A DNA stretch of 64,000 nt from Paludibacteraceae bacterium. Lineage in GTDB: Bacteria > Bacteroidota > Bacteroidia > Bacteroidales > Paludibacteraceae. The position numbers and the translations under genes are program-made. The DNA is taken from positions 105,823-169,822 of the forward strand of contig JAFTCC010000056.1 of assembly GCA_017454915.1 (NCBI GenBank), in the 5' to 3' direction. The notes under the pieces are model-generated. The model saw nothing but the letters and a program-made list of their open reading frames with translations. It ran no database searches and had not been told where the DNA came from. Below, one piece after another: positions 32,596 to 42,256 of the stretch; position 1 is the stretch's first letter; each line of letters opens with the position of its first letter.

Positions 32596-35475
32596 TTATT
32601 TCACGAGTTTGAGGGCGCGGTTGTTGAAGCGAACAACGTAAACGCCGCTCTGCAGGTGGTTCATGTCAAAGTTGTTGTAAGTGTCAGCAACGATTTGACC
32701 TGCGGCAGAGATGATTTGCATGCGTTGGTTGTTGTCGTTGTAAACAACACCTCCGATGTAGCGTATGCCTTCGGCTTGAGCTTGCTCAATAGAAGCCGGA
32801 TAAGGTTGTTCGCCGTTAAAGATTACTGCAAGTCCGTAGAAGTTGATGGATGCCTGCGGATTGATGAAGAATCTGGCTTGACCTTCGCCGGTGTATTCGT
32901 ATGTTAGAGTTTCGAGGTCGGCGTTGCCGAGCACTGTGAGTGTGGCTACGTCACCGTCATACTTCTCGGTTGCAACTTTAATGTCACGTGGAGAGCCGTT
33001 GGAACCTGACATTGCAAAGAGTTCGATTTTGCAAGGGCCTGCAACGTTGAAACGAATGTAGCGTCCGGCTTCGCTTGATGCGCCGCCTGATTTGATGCGT
33101 TTGGTGAACTTAACATCGCTGTTGAGATATTTCTCATTGGGTTCTACTGTCCACTTTTTGCTGCTTGAACCAACAAGAGCAACTTCGTTGACATAAACAA
33201 CTTCTTCAATTGTGCCGTCAGGAAGATCTGAGAAGCTGAAGAATGAAGATTTGGAAATAACTTGGTCAGCGGGATCTTCGCCAATGAGTACCTTCACACC
33301 GTAGAAGTTGATACCGTTTTCTACAGAAATTGCATATTGAACTTCTGCTTCGTCAGTTTTGGCATATGTATATGCAGCGGCAGTGCCACCTACAGCCCAT
33401 GTGGTAACGTCTACGCCGTCAGCCAGCAGGTGTGCATTACGAGTCTCGCTGCTGCTTGAGCTTATAGCATAGACGGTTATTTTTGCTTTGCCAGCAACTT
33501 GGAATTTAATCAGGCGAGCGTCCTCGGCGCTTGAGCCGTTAGTTTTGAGTCGTTTTGTGAACGTAATGCCATCGATAGTTTTGCTATTAGCTTCGAGGGT
33601 GAAGTGTTTGTTATCGGCTTTAGCACCAGCTTTTAGCAACAGTGTCTGTTCTGCGCTGAAATATGTATCCTCAACGATGTCGCCGTCGGTAAGGTCGGAG
33701 AAGTTGAACAATGTTGTTTCGGTGATGGTGTTGAGCACATCGGGAGCGACAGGCTCTTTTTCAACTGTGAATTTGATTTTATATTCACGTGATGTTCCAT
33801 TTTCAGCTACGACCTTAATGGTGACTGTGCCAGGGAATGAAGCAGGATATGTGATAACGGGGTCAGCTGCCTTTTCGTCGTTTTTAACGGCGGTAACTTC
33901 TGGATAGGTTTCGGTTCCGAGCGGAAGTTGCGGATATTCGTACTCGAGCACGTCAGCAGAGAAACCTTCGATTGTCACACCGGCAACCTTAAGGTCAGCA
34001 AGTGTGGCGTCAGACGAGCCGGAAACTTTGAGCAGTTCGATGCTGCGCAGTCCGAAATCACCATTAGTGTTGTCCGAACGGATTTCAATTACATGGTTGG
34101 CAGCTGCAGCGTCAAGTTCGAGAACGAGTTGACCGCCCTCACCGCCTGTGGTTGTGCCTTCAAATACGCTCACATTGTTGTCGAAAGCTTTGATTTTGCG
34201 GTTTACAGTACCGATTTCAAAAGTTGCTTTTGCAGCGTCTCCTACGTAGAAGTAGATGCGGTTTCTACCTTCTGAAACGCGTCTGTTCTCTGATTCCTCT
34301 TGTGATTTGTTGATGCACCATCCGCGAAGAGTTCCAGCAGCGGCGCGGTCAGCGTCGTCGTCAAATTTGCCGCCTGTTTTGAGGAATGTTTCAGTTCCGT
34401 CGAAATAGCGGAATGCGTCGGTAAATGGCTCTACTGCCTCAACGCTTACGAAATATTCACGAACACTGCCATTAGTGGCTTTTACGGCTATTATGTTGTC
34501 GATAATTTCGATGCTTTCACCATTGTGCTCAAGTGAAGACTCTACCAGTGTGGGTGCCTCTTCCCCCGCCATGTAGTAAGCCTTTACGGTGTTGGTCTCA
34601 CCAGCAACGATAAATGCATCAAATCCATTTGAGAACACGGCTTTGAGCAGGTTGTTGTCGGCTGATGCTGCTTCAACACCGATGTAAACTGAGTAGTTGG
34701 CTACTACTTCACCATTGGGTGATGTTATGCTGAATGTAGCGATACCAGGAAGTGATTCAGGATATGAAACCGCGCTTACTACAGCGCCATCTGAATTGGG
34801 CACGATATTTAATTCGTAACCGCTGATGCTTGTAGTGCCAAACGGGAGTTCTACAAAGTGGGTGTATTCTTGTCCGCTTACAGCCTCAACTTCCCATTCG
34901 CCTGCGCTGATAGACTTGATTGTAGCGTCGTTGGCATAGTCATCTTCGCCAGGAGTCAAAATAGTGATAGTTTTGATTACGCTTTTTTGCCCCGAGCCTT
35001 GACGGCCTAACATTACAAGTGCATCTGTGCCTCCACCTGTCATTTCATATTCGATGGTGATTAACGCGTCGGTGTTGTCACTTGCTGCGGTTGATTTCAT
35101 AGAAACGCCAGTTGGGCTAATTTCGTTTGTTTCGCGGAATAGGTAGTTAACACGTTGGCTGCTGACTGCTGTTCCGAGTTTAACAATGACTTTACCATTC
35201 ACATTCTGTACGGGAATGGCCATGAAATAGTTGTTACCTGAGTTGTTGTCGCAGAAGGTTAACACTCCATTGTCAATTGAGTACTGTTTTCCAGAGTTGT
35301 TGCAACGGAAATAGATTCCGTTGATTGTCTCTTCGGCTGTCGAGCCTTCGCAAATGGTTTCGTGTCCAACCCAATCTTCACTGCCAAAGTCAGTTTGGAA
35401 GAGAATTGTTTCAGCCTTTGCTGTCATTCCCAGTAGCATCAGCACTGAGAACAGAAAAGAAGTAATTTTTCTCAT
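32596..35475 (-). CDS. Secreted T9SS-type protein with two tandem similar C-terminal domains
   Basis: This 959-residue protein starts with signal peptide MRKITSFLFSVLMLLGMTAKA. The N-terminal part (about 25-170) is a beta-sandwich, followed by several Ig/cadherin-like units with the cue IKFTVEKEP and FSITSPNGEVVANYSVYIG. Two similar domains of about 125 residues then sit in tandem: one begins ETTLFNFSDLTDGDIVEDTYF and one KSSFFSFSDLPDGTIEEVVYV, each containing an ITFTKRLKTNG or VKFTKRIKSGG motif and then SINFYG or GINFYG. They may bind glycans. The end, IISAAGQIVADTYNNFDMNHLQSGVYVVRFNNRALKLVK, is a good T9SS type A sorting domain. The protein is thus probably translocated and bound to the cell surface or released. 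Confidence 0.88.
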   Translation of the reverse strand: MRKITSFLFSVLMLLGMTAKAETILFQTDFGSEDWVGHETICEGSTAEETINGIYFRCNNSGKQYSIDNGVLTFCDNNSGNNYFMAIPVQNVNGKVIVKLGTAVSSQRVNYLFRETNEISPTGVSMKSTAASDNTDALITIEYEMTGGGTDALVMLGRQGSGQKSVIKTITILTPGEDDYANDATIKSISAGEWEVEAVSGQEYTHFVELPFGTTSISGYELNIVPNSDGAVVSAVSYPESLPGIATFSITSPNGEVVANYSVYIGVEAASADNNLLKAVFSNGFDAFIVAGETNTVKAYYMAGEEAPTLVESSLEHNGESIEIIDNIIAVKATNGSVREYFVSVEAVEPFTDAFRYFDGTETFLKTGGKFDDDADRAAAGTLRGWCINKSQEESENRRVSEGRNRIYFYVGDAAKATFEIGTVNRKIKAFDNNVSVFEGTTTGGEGGQLVLELDAAAANHVIEIRSDNTNGDFGLRSIELLKVSGSSDATLADLKVAGVTIEGFSADVLEYEYPQLPLGTETYPEVTAVKNDEKAADPVITYPASFPGTVTIKVVAENGTSREYKIKFTVEKEPVAPDVLNTITETTLFNFSDLTDGDIVEDTYFSAEQTLLLKAGAKADNKHFTLEANSKTIDGITFTKRLKTNGSSAEDARLIKFQVAGKAKITVYAISSSSSETRNAHLLADGVDVTTWAVGGTAAAYTYAKTDEAEVQYAISVENGINFYGVKVLIGEDPADQVISKSSFFSFSDLPDGTIEEVVYVNEVALVGSSSKKWTVEPNEKYLNSDVKFTKRIKSGGASSEAGRYIRFNVAGPCKIELFAMSGSNGSPRDIKVATEKYDGDVATLTVLGNADLETLTYEYTGEGQARFFINPQASINFYGLAVIFNGEQPYPASIEQAQAEGIRYIGGVVYNDNNQRMQIISAAGQIVADTYNNFDMNHLQSGVYVVRFNNRALKLVK

Positions 35476-35527
35476 GATAAAAAATTTATTTGGTTAATGG
35501 TTTGTATTTTTCCTGGTTTTACAAATA

Positions 35528-35535
35528 CAAAATTA
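35528..35535 (-). promoter_or_regulatory. -7 element before the T9SS-type protein gene
   Basis: TAATTTTG on the minus strand, 53 bp before the ATG at 35475. No clear -33 element. Confidence 0.4.
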
Positions 35536-35575
35536 TGGAAAATAATTGATGCGCATGTGTAAATTTTGACGGATT

Positions 35576-36601
35576 TTATGTTTGCTCCCCACACAGCGAT
35601 GTCGTAAGCAGATGTTTTACCGTTTCCGTGTCTTCGCCATATTCTCCGAGCAGGTACATGAGTTTAGTCACTGCTGCCTCTGTGGTTATGTCGCTTCCGG
35701 CTATTACGCCGGCGTCAAGCAGGTTGAGCGATGTCTGGTAGCGTCCCATCTCAACTCTCCCTACGGGACATTGTGTCTTGTTTAGCAGAATAATGCCCTT
35801 TTCGTTAGCCTGCTTTAAGGTTTTGTGGAGCCATGCATGCTGCGGAGCATTGCCGCTACCGAATGTTTCTATCACTACGGCGCGTAGTCCTTCTATGTTG
35901 AGGATAGCATTTACTATCCGCTCCGAAATGCCGGGGAATAGCCTAAGCACCGCCACATTGCTGTCTGTTTTTGTGTATAGACTGAGTTTTGACTCTGAAT
36001 TGGGTTTTAGTGATAGTTCTGGGTGATAAACTATATGGACGCCTGCGGTGGCGAGGGCAGGGTAGTTGTATGACCTGAATGCGGCAAATTCTTCCGAATT
36101 TTTCTTTGTGGTTCTGTTGGCGCGCAGCAGGCTGTCTTCAAAGAAAATTGTCACCTCGGGTATCATGGCATTCCCATTGCTGTCTTTTGCGGCTGCTATT
36201 TCTATTGCGGTGAGCAAGTTCTCACGTGCGTCTGAGCGGAGCATTGTGATGGGTATTTGACTGCCCGTGAAGACAACAGGTTTTCTTAACCCACGCAGCA
36301 TAAAACTCAGTGCTGAAGCCGAGTATGCCATTGTATCGGTTCCATGCAGCACAACAAATCCGTCATAGTGGTCGTATTTTTCGTAAATCAGTGTAGCAAG
36401 CCTTGTCCAAAATGAGGGCTCCACGTCTGATGAATCTATGAACGGACTGAAAGGATATGTGTCAATGCTAACCCCCAATCGCTTAATCTCTGGCACGAGC
36501 CTCAACATGCGTTCATAGGTCAGTGGTGTGAGCGCGTGTGTAACGGGGTCTTCTGCCATCGAGATTGTGCCGCCAGTAAATATCAGTAGAACGTTTGACA
36601 T
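35576..36601 (-). CDS. ansA: Type I L-asparaginase
   Basis: This 341-residue enzyme hydrolyses asparagine to aspartate and ammonia. It has the first catalytic Thr in FTGGTISM (about 9-15), the second in VVLHGTDTMAYSAS (about 83-96), and the Lys/Asp-containing region VVFTGSQIPI. No signal peptide is seen, so it is the cytoplasmic type I form, whose 330-345-residue length it matches. The C-terminal domain contains VVIETFGSGNAPQ and the conserved TQCPVGRVEMGRYQ segment. The neighbours are a surface protein and a CapA-like protein, and no nitrogen-related gene is nearby. Confidence 0.94.
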   Translation of the reverse strand: MSNVLLIFTGGTISMAEDPVTHALTPLTYERMLRLVPEIKRLGVSIDTYPFSPFIDSSDVEPSFWTRLATLIYEKYDHYDGFVVLHGTDTMAYSASALSFMLRGLRKPVVFTGSQIPITMLRSDARENLLTAIEIAAAKDSNGNAMIPEVTIFFEDSLLRANRTTKKNSEEFAAFRSYNYPALATAGVHIVYHPELSLKPNSESKLSLYTKTDSNVAVLRLFPGISERIVNAILNIEGLRAVVIETFGSGNAPQHAWLHKTLKQANEKGIILLNKTQCPVGRVEMGRYQTSLNLLDAGVIAGSDITTEAAVTKLMYLLGEYGEDTETVKHLLTTSLCGEQT

Positions 36602-36702
36602 AGATTAAAGTAGGAAAGCCGAATACCTTTACAATTTGACTATTTACAATTTACGCGAAAGCGGGTTTTGGGTTATCTGAATAATCTATATTCTATAATT
36701 TC

Positions 36703-37779
36703 TTATTTGAGCTTTATCTTGCCGTTGTCGTCAATGTTGATTTTGCTGTCTTTGATGTCTGTCGCAATCAATTGCCTTATTTCCTTTACGACCATCTTGT
36801 TCTCATCGGGTTGTGGCCCTTTGCCTCTTATTTGTATGAAAGAGTGGATGTCCCCATCAAGAAACTTGCCAGTATCGTTAATCCGAATGGTAACAACAGG
36901 CGCGTATCCGTTTACTCCGGCGAGGTTCATTCCGTACGGAGTACAGAAATTGCCTAAACTATATGCGATAAACCTGCCATTGTAAACTTCCATTGCTCTA
37001 ACCACGTGCGGTCCGTGTCCATAAACCACATCTGCCCCGTTGTCAATGCAAAAATGCGCAAATGTGCGTAAATCCCCCCTGTCTTCACCAAGATAGAACT
37101 CGTGGCCTTCAGGCAAGTGGGTATGCTTGCTGCCTTCCGCGCCTCCGTGGAAGGAGACAATGATTATATCTGAAATTTCTTTTAACTCGTCAAGTATTAT
37201 TTTAACGCTGTCTAAACAGTTGTGTGACAAAGTGTAGCTATTGTGCCCAAATGCGCAGATGCCAAATCTCACTCCTTTGCGCTCTACTACAGCAAGCCTT
37301 GCTCGTCCTTTAATGCCGCTGTATTTAATACCGAGGCTGTCAAGCGTTTTCTCTGTCTGCTCAATACCTGTTGTCCCAAAGTCGTTTGCGTGATTATTAG
37401 CCATGCTAAGAAAGTCATATCCGGCTTCGGAAAGCCGTGAACCGAAGCGCGTTGGTGTTCTAAATGCGTAGCAGTTGGCAGACGGTTTCTTTTTTGTAGT
37501 GCCACCGTCGCATAGTGTTCCTTCAAGGTTTGAAACTGCTAAGTCTGCCTCGCAGGTTATGGCGGCAGTATGGGCAAAAAGTTCTTTCCCGTCGTTAGGC
37601 GGCAGGCTTATTTCAGGAAATGTGGTGCCCATCATGATGTCGCCAGTCATAGCTATGGAGAATGTGTCGGCGGCTATTGTATTATCGGCAACTTTAGATG
37701 CTCCGCTGATGGCGTCTTGTGCAATGGCATTCAGTACCATGCAGAAGAATATGGTGATTGAGAGTGTGCGTTTTGGCAT
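36703..37779 (-). CDS. Exported CapA-like metallophosphoesterase-fold protein
   Basis: The start is placed at ATG 37779 (MPKRTLSITIFFCMVLNAIAQ), because the longer frame would begin at a TTG lying within the -7 element. The 358-residue protein has a signal peptide and a PGA_cap (CapA) domain: MTGDIMMGTTFP, VSNLEGTLCDG, LSMANNHANDFG, IIIVSFHGGAEGS and VYGHGPHVVRAMEVYNGRFIAYSLGNFC. These are the conserved metal-site motifs of poly-gamma-glutamate capsule protein CapA, a calcineurin-like fold. A polymer-cutting or phosphodiesterase role in the periplasm is plausible, but no capsule genes are near. The -7 element would give an almost leaderless transcript. Confidence 0.88.
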   Translation of the reverse strand: MPKRTLSITIFFCMVLNAIAQDAISGASKVADNTIAADTFSIAMTGDIMMGTTFPEISLPPNDGKELFAHTAAITCEADLAVSNLEGTLCDGGTTKKKPSANCYAFRTPTRFGSRLSEAGYDFLSMANNHANDFGTTGIEQTEKTLDSLGIKYSGIKGRARLAVVERKGVRFGICAFGHNSYTLSHNCLDSVKIILDELKEISDIIIVSFHGGAEGSKHTHLPEGHEFYLGEDRGDLRTFAHFCIDNGADVVYGHGPHVVRAMEVYNGRFIAYSLGNFCTPYGMNLAGVNGYAPVVTIRINDTGKFLDGDIHSFIQIRGKGPQPDENKMVVKEIRQLIATDIKDSKINIDDNGKIKLK

Positions 37780-37794
37780 TGATAGATTTTTTCG

Positions 37795-37825
37795 CAAAGT
37801 TAGTTATTTTTCTGCTTATATACAA
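37795..37825 (-). promoter_or_regulatory. Promoter of the CapA-like gene
   Basis: TTG (37823-37825), 20-bp spacer, TAACTTTG (37795-37802). Transcription would begin within about 10 nt of the ATG at 37779. Confidence 0.5.
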
Positions 37826-37857
37826 TAAATGCGACCCATCTGAGCCGCATTTATTGT
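37822..37857 (-). terminator. Hairpin after rpoC
   Basis: ACAATAAATGCG (37822-37833) pairs perfectly with CGCATTTATTGT (37846-37857), giving a 12-bp stem and 12-nt loop just beyond the rpoC stop. A good T-tract is lacking, so it may terminate weakly or mark a processed end; it overlaps the promoter of the CapA-like gene. Confidence 0.65.
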
Positions 37858-37874
37858 GATAAGATTTATGGAAT

Positions 37875-40800
37875 TTATTCGATAGTGTCTTCTTGCTCGT
37901 CGTCAAAGGACTCAAACTGTTCAGCTGCAAGTTTGCGCTGATACTCGTCTTGACCGTAAACGATGAGTTTCTTGAACTCTCTTAAGCCTGTTCCGGCAGG
38001 GATGAGGTGACCGCAGATTACATTTTCCTTCATACCTTCAAGAGTGTCCACACGTCCGTTGATAGCGGCGTCGTTGAGAACCTTGGTTGTCTCTTGGAAT
38101 GATGCTGCAGACATGAACGAACTTGTTTGAAGAGCTGCTCTTGTAATGCCTTGCAGAACCTGTGCTGATGTTGCGGGTATGGTGTCTCTTGCAATTGCGG
38201 GGTGCAAATCTCTGCGTTTGAGGCTTGAGTTCTCGTCGCGAAGTTTGCGTGCTGTTACAATCTGACCGGCATGGAAGATTTGGCTGTCGCCAGGGTTGGT
38301 GATGTATTTTTTACCCCAAATGCGGTCGTTTTCGTCCATGAATTCGTTTTTGTCAACGAGTTGTTTTTCGAGGAAGCGTGTGTCGCCCGGTTCGATGATC
38401 TCCACTTTGCGCATCATCTGACGAACGATGATTTCAAAGTGTTTGTCGTTGATTTTAACGTTTTGCAGTCTGTAAACGTCTTGCACTTCGTTGACGATAT
38501 AATCTTGCACAGCCGTCGGGCCTTTGATGGCAAGAATATCGGACGGTGTAACGGCACCATCAGACAATGGTGTTCCGGCTCTTACGAAGTCACCTTCCTG
38601 AACAAGAATTTGTTTTGCAAGTGGAATGAGATATTTCTTCTCATCTCCGGTTTTGCTTACTATTGTCAGTTCTCGGTTGCCACGTTTGATTTTTCCGAAT
38701 ACCACTTCACCGTCAATTTCACTCACGATTGCGGGGTTGGACGGGTTGCGTGCCTCAAATAGTTCGGTAACACGAGGCAGACCGCCTGTGATGTCGCCGA
38801 CCTTCGCTGCTACACGTGGTATTTTGACAAGGATTTGACCGGTCTTTACTTTATCTCCGTCATTAACTGCCAGATAAGCTCCCACCGGGAGGTTAATCAT
38901 TCGTATTTCCTCACCTGTCTTTTTGTCCACGATGTGGGCTGCGGGCGCATGGTTGTGTGACTTTGACTCGATGATTACTTTTTCTTGCAGTCCTGTTCCT
39001 TCGTCAATTTCTGTTTTGTAGGTAACGTTTTCTATTACGTCCTCGAATTTTACAACACCGTCGTTTTCTACGATGATCACAGCGTTAAACGGATCCCATT
39101 CGCAGACTTTTGTGCCTTTGGCGCATTTTTGTCCGTCATTTACATATAGTCTTGAACCGTATGGTACGAGTTGCGAAGTGAGTGTGAGTCCTGTGTTGGC
39201 ATCTATTAGCCTCATTTCGGTTTGACGGCTAACAACGAGCGGATATTTGTCTCCGAGTTCGTCAGTAACCATGATGGTTCTCAGTTCTTCAAATTTGACG
39301 ATACCGTCTTGGTTAAGGTCGATGCTGTTGTCAACGGCGACGTTACCTGCCACACCACCAGCGTGGAAGGTACGAAGAGTAAGCTGCGTGCCAGGTTCGC
39401 CGATAGACTGTGCGGCGATGACTCCCACGGCTTCACCCTTGTTGACCATCTTGCGGGTAGCGAGGTTTCGTCCGTAGCATTTTGCGCACACGCCTTTTCG
39501 CGCTTCGCAAGTGAGCACTGAACGAATTTCGACGCTTTCGATGCCTGCATTTTGTATCTCTTCAGCTTTTTCTTCACGTATTTCCTCGCCAGCCTTAACG
39601 ATGATTTCACCGGTGTGAGGGTTGATTACGTCGTGAACAGATACGCGTCCGAGTATGCGTTCGTAAAGTGTTGCTTTTACTTGGTCGTTTTTCTTGATTT
39701 CGGTAGCAACAAGTCCACGCAGTGTTCCGCAGTCCTCTTCTGTTACGATTACGTCGTGCGAAACGTCAACGAGCCTACGTGTGAGGTAACCAGCGTCAGC
39801 TGTTTTCAATGCCGTGTCTGCCAGACCTTTACGTGCACCGTGTGTGGAGATGAAGTACTCAAGTACTGACAATCCTTCCTTAAAGTTGGACAAAATCGGG
39901 TTTTCGATGATTTGTCCGCCTTCAGCTCCTGCTTTTTGAGGTTTAGCCATCAGTCCGCGCATGCCGGCAAGCTGGCTAATCTGAGCCTTACTACCACGGG
40001 CGCCTGAGTCAAGCATCATGAATACTGAATTGAAGCCTTGGTCGGCATTTTTCATGTGCTCATACAGGACATCAGAGAGCTCGTTGTTGATATGCTGCCA
40101 AATGTCAACGATTTTGTTATAACGTTCGCTATTGGTGATGTTAGCGTTGTTATATTCGTTCATGATGTCTTCAACAGCGGCATTTCCTTCATCAACGAGT
40201 TTCTGTTTTTCTTCGGGTATGATGACGTCATTTAGGTTGAACGAAAGTCCGCCCTTAAATGCCATGTGGTATCCGAGGTTTTTGATGTCGTCGAGGAATG
40301 TGGCAGTGCGTGCCACACCGCATATTTTGATGACTTTTGTGATGATGTCTTTCAGCTGCGATTTGCCGAGCACAGTGTTGACATATCCCACTTCTTCAGG
40401 CACGAATCTGTTAACGAGGATACGTCCGACAGTTGTTTCGATGATGTGTTGGATTTTATTGCCTTTTTCATCTATGTCGTTGATGCGCACTTTGATAATT
40501 GCGTGCAGATCAATACGTTTCTCGTTGTATGCGATTTCGGCTTCATCGGGAGAATAGAATATGTGTCCTTCGCCTTTGCATCCTTTGCGCTGTTTTGTGA
40601 TGTAGTACAATCCAAGCACCATATCCTGCGATGGCACTGTGATAGGTGAACCGTTGGCAGGGTTAAGGATGTTGTGTGATGCGAGCATGAGCATTTGCGC
40701 TTCAAGAATTGCTGCCGAGCCCAGCGGGAGGTGTACTGCCATTTGGTCACCGTCGAAGTCAGCGTTGAATGCTGTACATGCGAGTGGGTGAAGTTGTATG

Positions 40801-42221
40801 GCTTTACCTTCAATCATTTTGGGCTGGAATGCTTGAATGCCAAGACGGTGCAGTGTAGGAGCACGGTTGAGGAGCACTGGATGTCCTTTCATGACGTACT
40901 CAAGAATATCCCAAACTACAGGGTCTTTTCTGTCTATGACCTTTTTGGCGCTCTTGACTGTTTTTACAACACCGCGTTCTATAAGTTTACGTATGATGAA
41001 GGGCTTGTAGAGTTCCCTTGCCATATCTTTAGGAATGCCGCACTCGTGCATTTTGAGTTCAGGACCAACCACGATAACCGAACGTGCGGAATAGTCGACA
41101 CGTTTACCGAGCAAGTTTTGACGGAACCGGCCTTGTTTGCCTTTGAGGCTATCCGACAGTGATTTGAGAGGTCTGTTAGCTTCGGAGCGCACAGCCGATG
41201 TCTTCCTTGAGTTGTCGAACAGGCTGTCCACTGCTTCTTGCAGCATACGTTTTTCGTTACGCAAGATCACGTCCGGAGCCTTGATTTCTAACAGTCGTTT
41301 CAACCTGTTGTTACGTATGATGACTCTGCGGTAGAGGTCGTTGAGGTCCGAAGTGGCGAATCGTCCGCCGTCAAGCGGCACGAGTGGCCTAAGGTCGGGT
41401 GGGGTAACGGGCACAGTTTTGACGACCATCCATTCTGGTCTGTTGCGCTGCTTTGAAGCACGGAAACTTTCCACAACCTGAAGGCGTTTTAGCGCGTCGT
41501 TCTTGCGTTGTTGTGACGAGTCGCTGTTTGCTTTTTCCCGCAGTTCGTACGAGAGTGTGTCAAGGTCAATGCGTACGAGCATGTCGTAGATAGCCTCTGC
41601 ACCCATCTTGGCGATGAACTTGTTGGGGTCTTTGTCGTCAAGTTTTTGGTTGTCTTCGGGCAGCCTTTCGAGAATGTCGAAGTATTCGTCCTCAGTGAGC
41701 AGTTCGCCGGCTTCAATATAGCCGTCAGCTCCCTCGTCTTTTTGGTTTTTGTTGATGGGTTCACCTTGCAGCACGCCCGGCTGGATGATGACGAATTTTT
41801 CGTAGTAGATGATAGCGTCAAGTTTTTTAGATGGCATTCCGAGCAGGTATCCCATTTTGTTTGGAAGTGAGCGGAAATACCAGATGTGTGCTACAGGTAC
41901 GACAAGTTGAATGTGTCCCATTCTTTCTCTGCGCACTTTTTTCTCTGTAACTTCAACGCCGCATCGGTCGCATGTTACGCCTTTATACCTGATGCGTTTG
42001 TACTTTCCGCATCCGCATTCGTAATCCCTTGTTGGACCAAAGATGCGTTCGCAGAACAGACCGTCGCGCTCTGGTTTGTATGTGCGGTAATTAATGGTTT
42101 CGGGTTTGAGAACCTCACCGTATGACATACGAAGAATTTCTTCTGGCGATGCCAGGCCTATAGTAATTTTCGTGAAATTGCTATTATTGCCTTTTTTGTT
42201 TTTATCGTTGTTAAAAGCCAT
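37875..42221 (-). CDS. rpoC: RNA polymerase beta' subunit
   Basis: This 1,448-residue protein is the catalytic beta' subunit. It shows the N-terminal zinc ribbon [20 protein letters not shown] (about 70-90), the catalytic [12 protein letters not shown] with three Asp (about residue 465), the bridge-helix and trigger-loop region with AGGVAGNVA (about 950-970), and a second Cys cluster [15 protein letters not shown]. The length is in the range for Bacteroidota, which carry lineage inserts. It lies 35 bp downstream of rpoB, in the usual order, and is the last gene of the ribosomal-protein/RNA-polymerase block; a perfect hairpin follows. Confidence 0.99.
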   Translation of the reverse strand: MAFNNDKNKKGNNSNFTKITIGLASPEEILRMSYGEVLKPETINYRTYKPERDGLFCERIFGPTRDYECGCGKYKRIRYKGVTCDRCGVEVTEKKVRRERMGHIQLVVPVAHIWYFRSLPNKMGYLLGMPSKKLDAIIYYEKFVIIQPGVLQGEPINKNQKDEGADGYIEAGELLTEDEYFDILERLPEDNQKLDDKDPNKFIAKMGAEAIYDMLVRIDLDTLSYELREKANSDSSQQRKNDALKRLQVVESFRASKQRNRPEWMVVKTVPVTPPDLRPLVPLDGGRFATSDLNDLYRRVIIRNNRLKRLLEIKAPDVILRNEKRMLQEAVDSLFDNSRKTSAVRSEANRPLKSLSDSLKGKQGRFRQNLLGKRVDYSARSVIVVGPELKMHECGIPKDMARELYKPFIIRKLIERGVVKTVKSAKKVIDRKDPVVWDILEYVMKGHPVLLNRAPTLHRLGIQAFQPKMIEGKAIQLHPLACTAFNADFDGDQMAVHLPLGSAAILEAQMLMLASHNILNPANGSPITVPSQDMVLGLYYITKQRKGCKGEGHIFYSPDEAEIAYNEKRIDLHAIIKVRINDIDEKGNKIQHIIETTVGRILVNRFVPEEVGYVNTVLGKSQLKDIITKVIKICGVARTATFLDDIKNLGYHMAFKGGLSFNLNDVIIPEEKQKLVDEGNAAVEDIMNEYNNANITNSERYNKIVDIWQHINNELSDVLYEHMKNADQGFNSVFMMLDSGARGSKAQISQLAGMRGLMAKPQKAGAEGGQIIENPILSNFKEGLSVLEYFISTHGARKGLADTALKTADAGYLTRRLVDVSHDVIVTEEDCGTLRGLVATEIKKNDQVKATLYERILGRVSVHDVINPHTGEIIVKAGEEIREEKAEEIQNAGIESVEIRSVLTCEARKGVCAKCYGRNLATRKMVNKGEAVGVIAAQSIGEPGTQLTLRTFHAGGVAGNVAVDNSIDLNQDGIVKFEELRTIMVTDELGDKYPLVVSRQTEMRLIDANTGLTLTSQLVPYGSRLYVNDGQKCAKGTKVCEWDPFNAVIIVENDGVVKFEDVIENVTYKTEIDEGTGLQEKVIIESKSHNHAPAAHIVDKKTGEEIRMINLPVGAYLAVNDGDKVKTGQILVKIPRVAAKVGDITGGLPRVTELFEARNPSNPAIVSEIDGEVVFGKIKRGNRELTIVSKTGDEKKYLIPLAKQILVQEGDFVRAGTPLSDGAVTPSDILAIKGPTAVQDYIVNEVQDVYRLQNVKINDKHFEIIVRQMMRKVEIIEPGDTRFLEKQLVDKNEFMDENDRIWGKKYITNPGDSQIFHAGQIVTARKLRDENSSLKRRDLHPAIARDTIPATSAQVLQGITRAALQTSSFMSAASFQETTKVLNDAAINGRVDTLEGMKENVICGHLIPAGTGLREFKKLIVYGQDEYQRKLAAEQFESFDDEQEDTIE

Positions 42222-42256
42222 TGTTTAGAATTTTTGATATGAGTGATGAGGTTATT

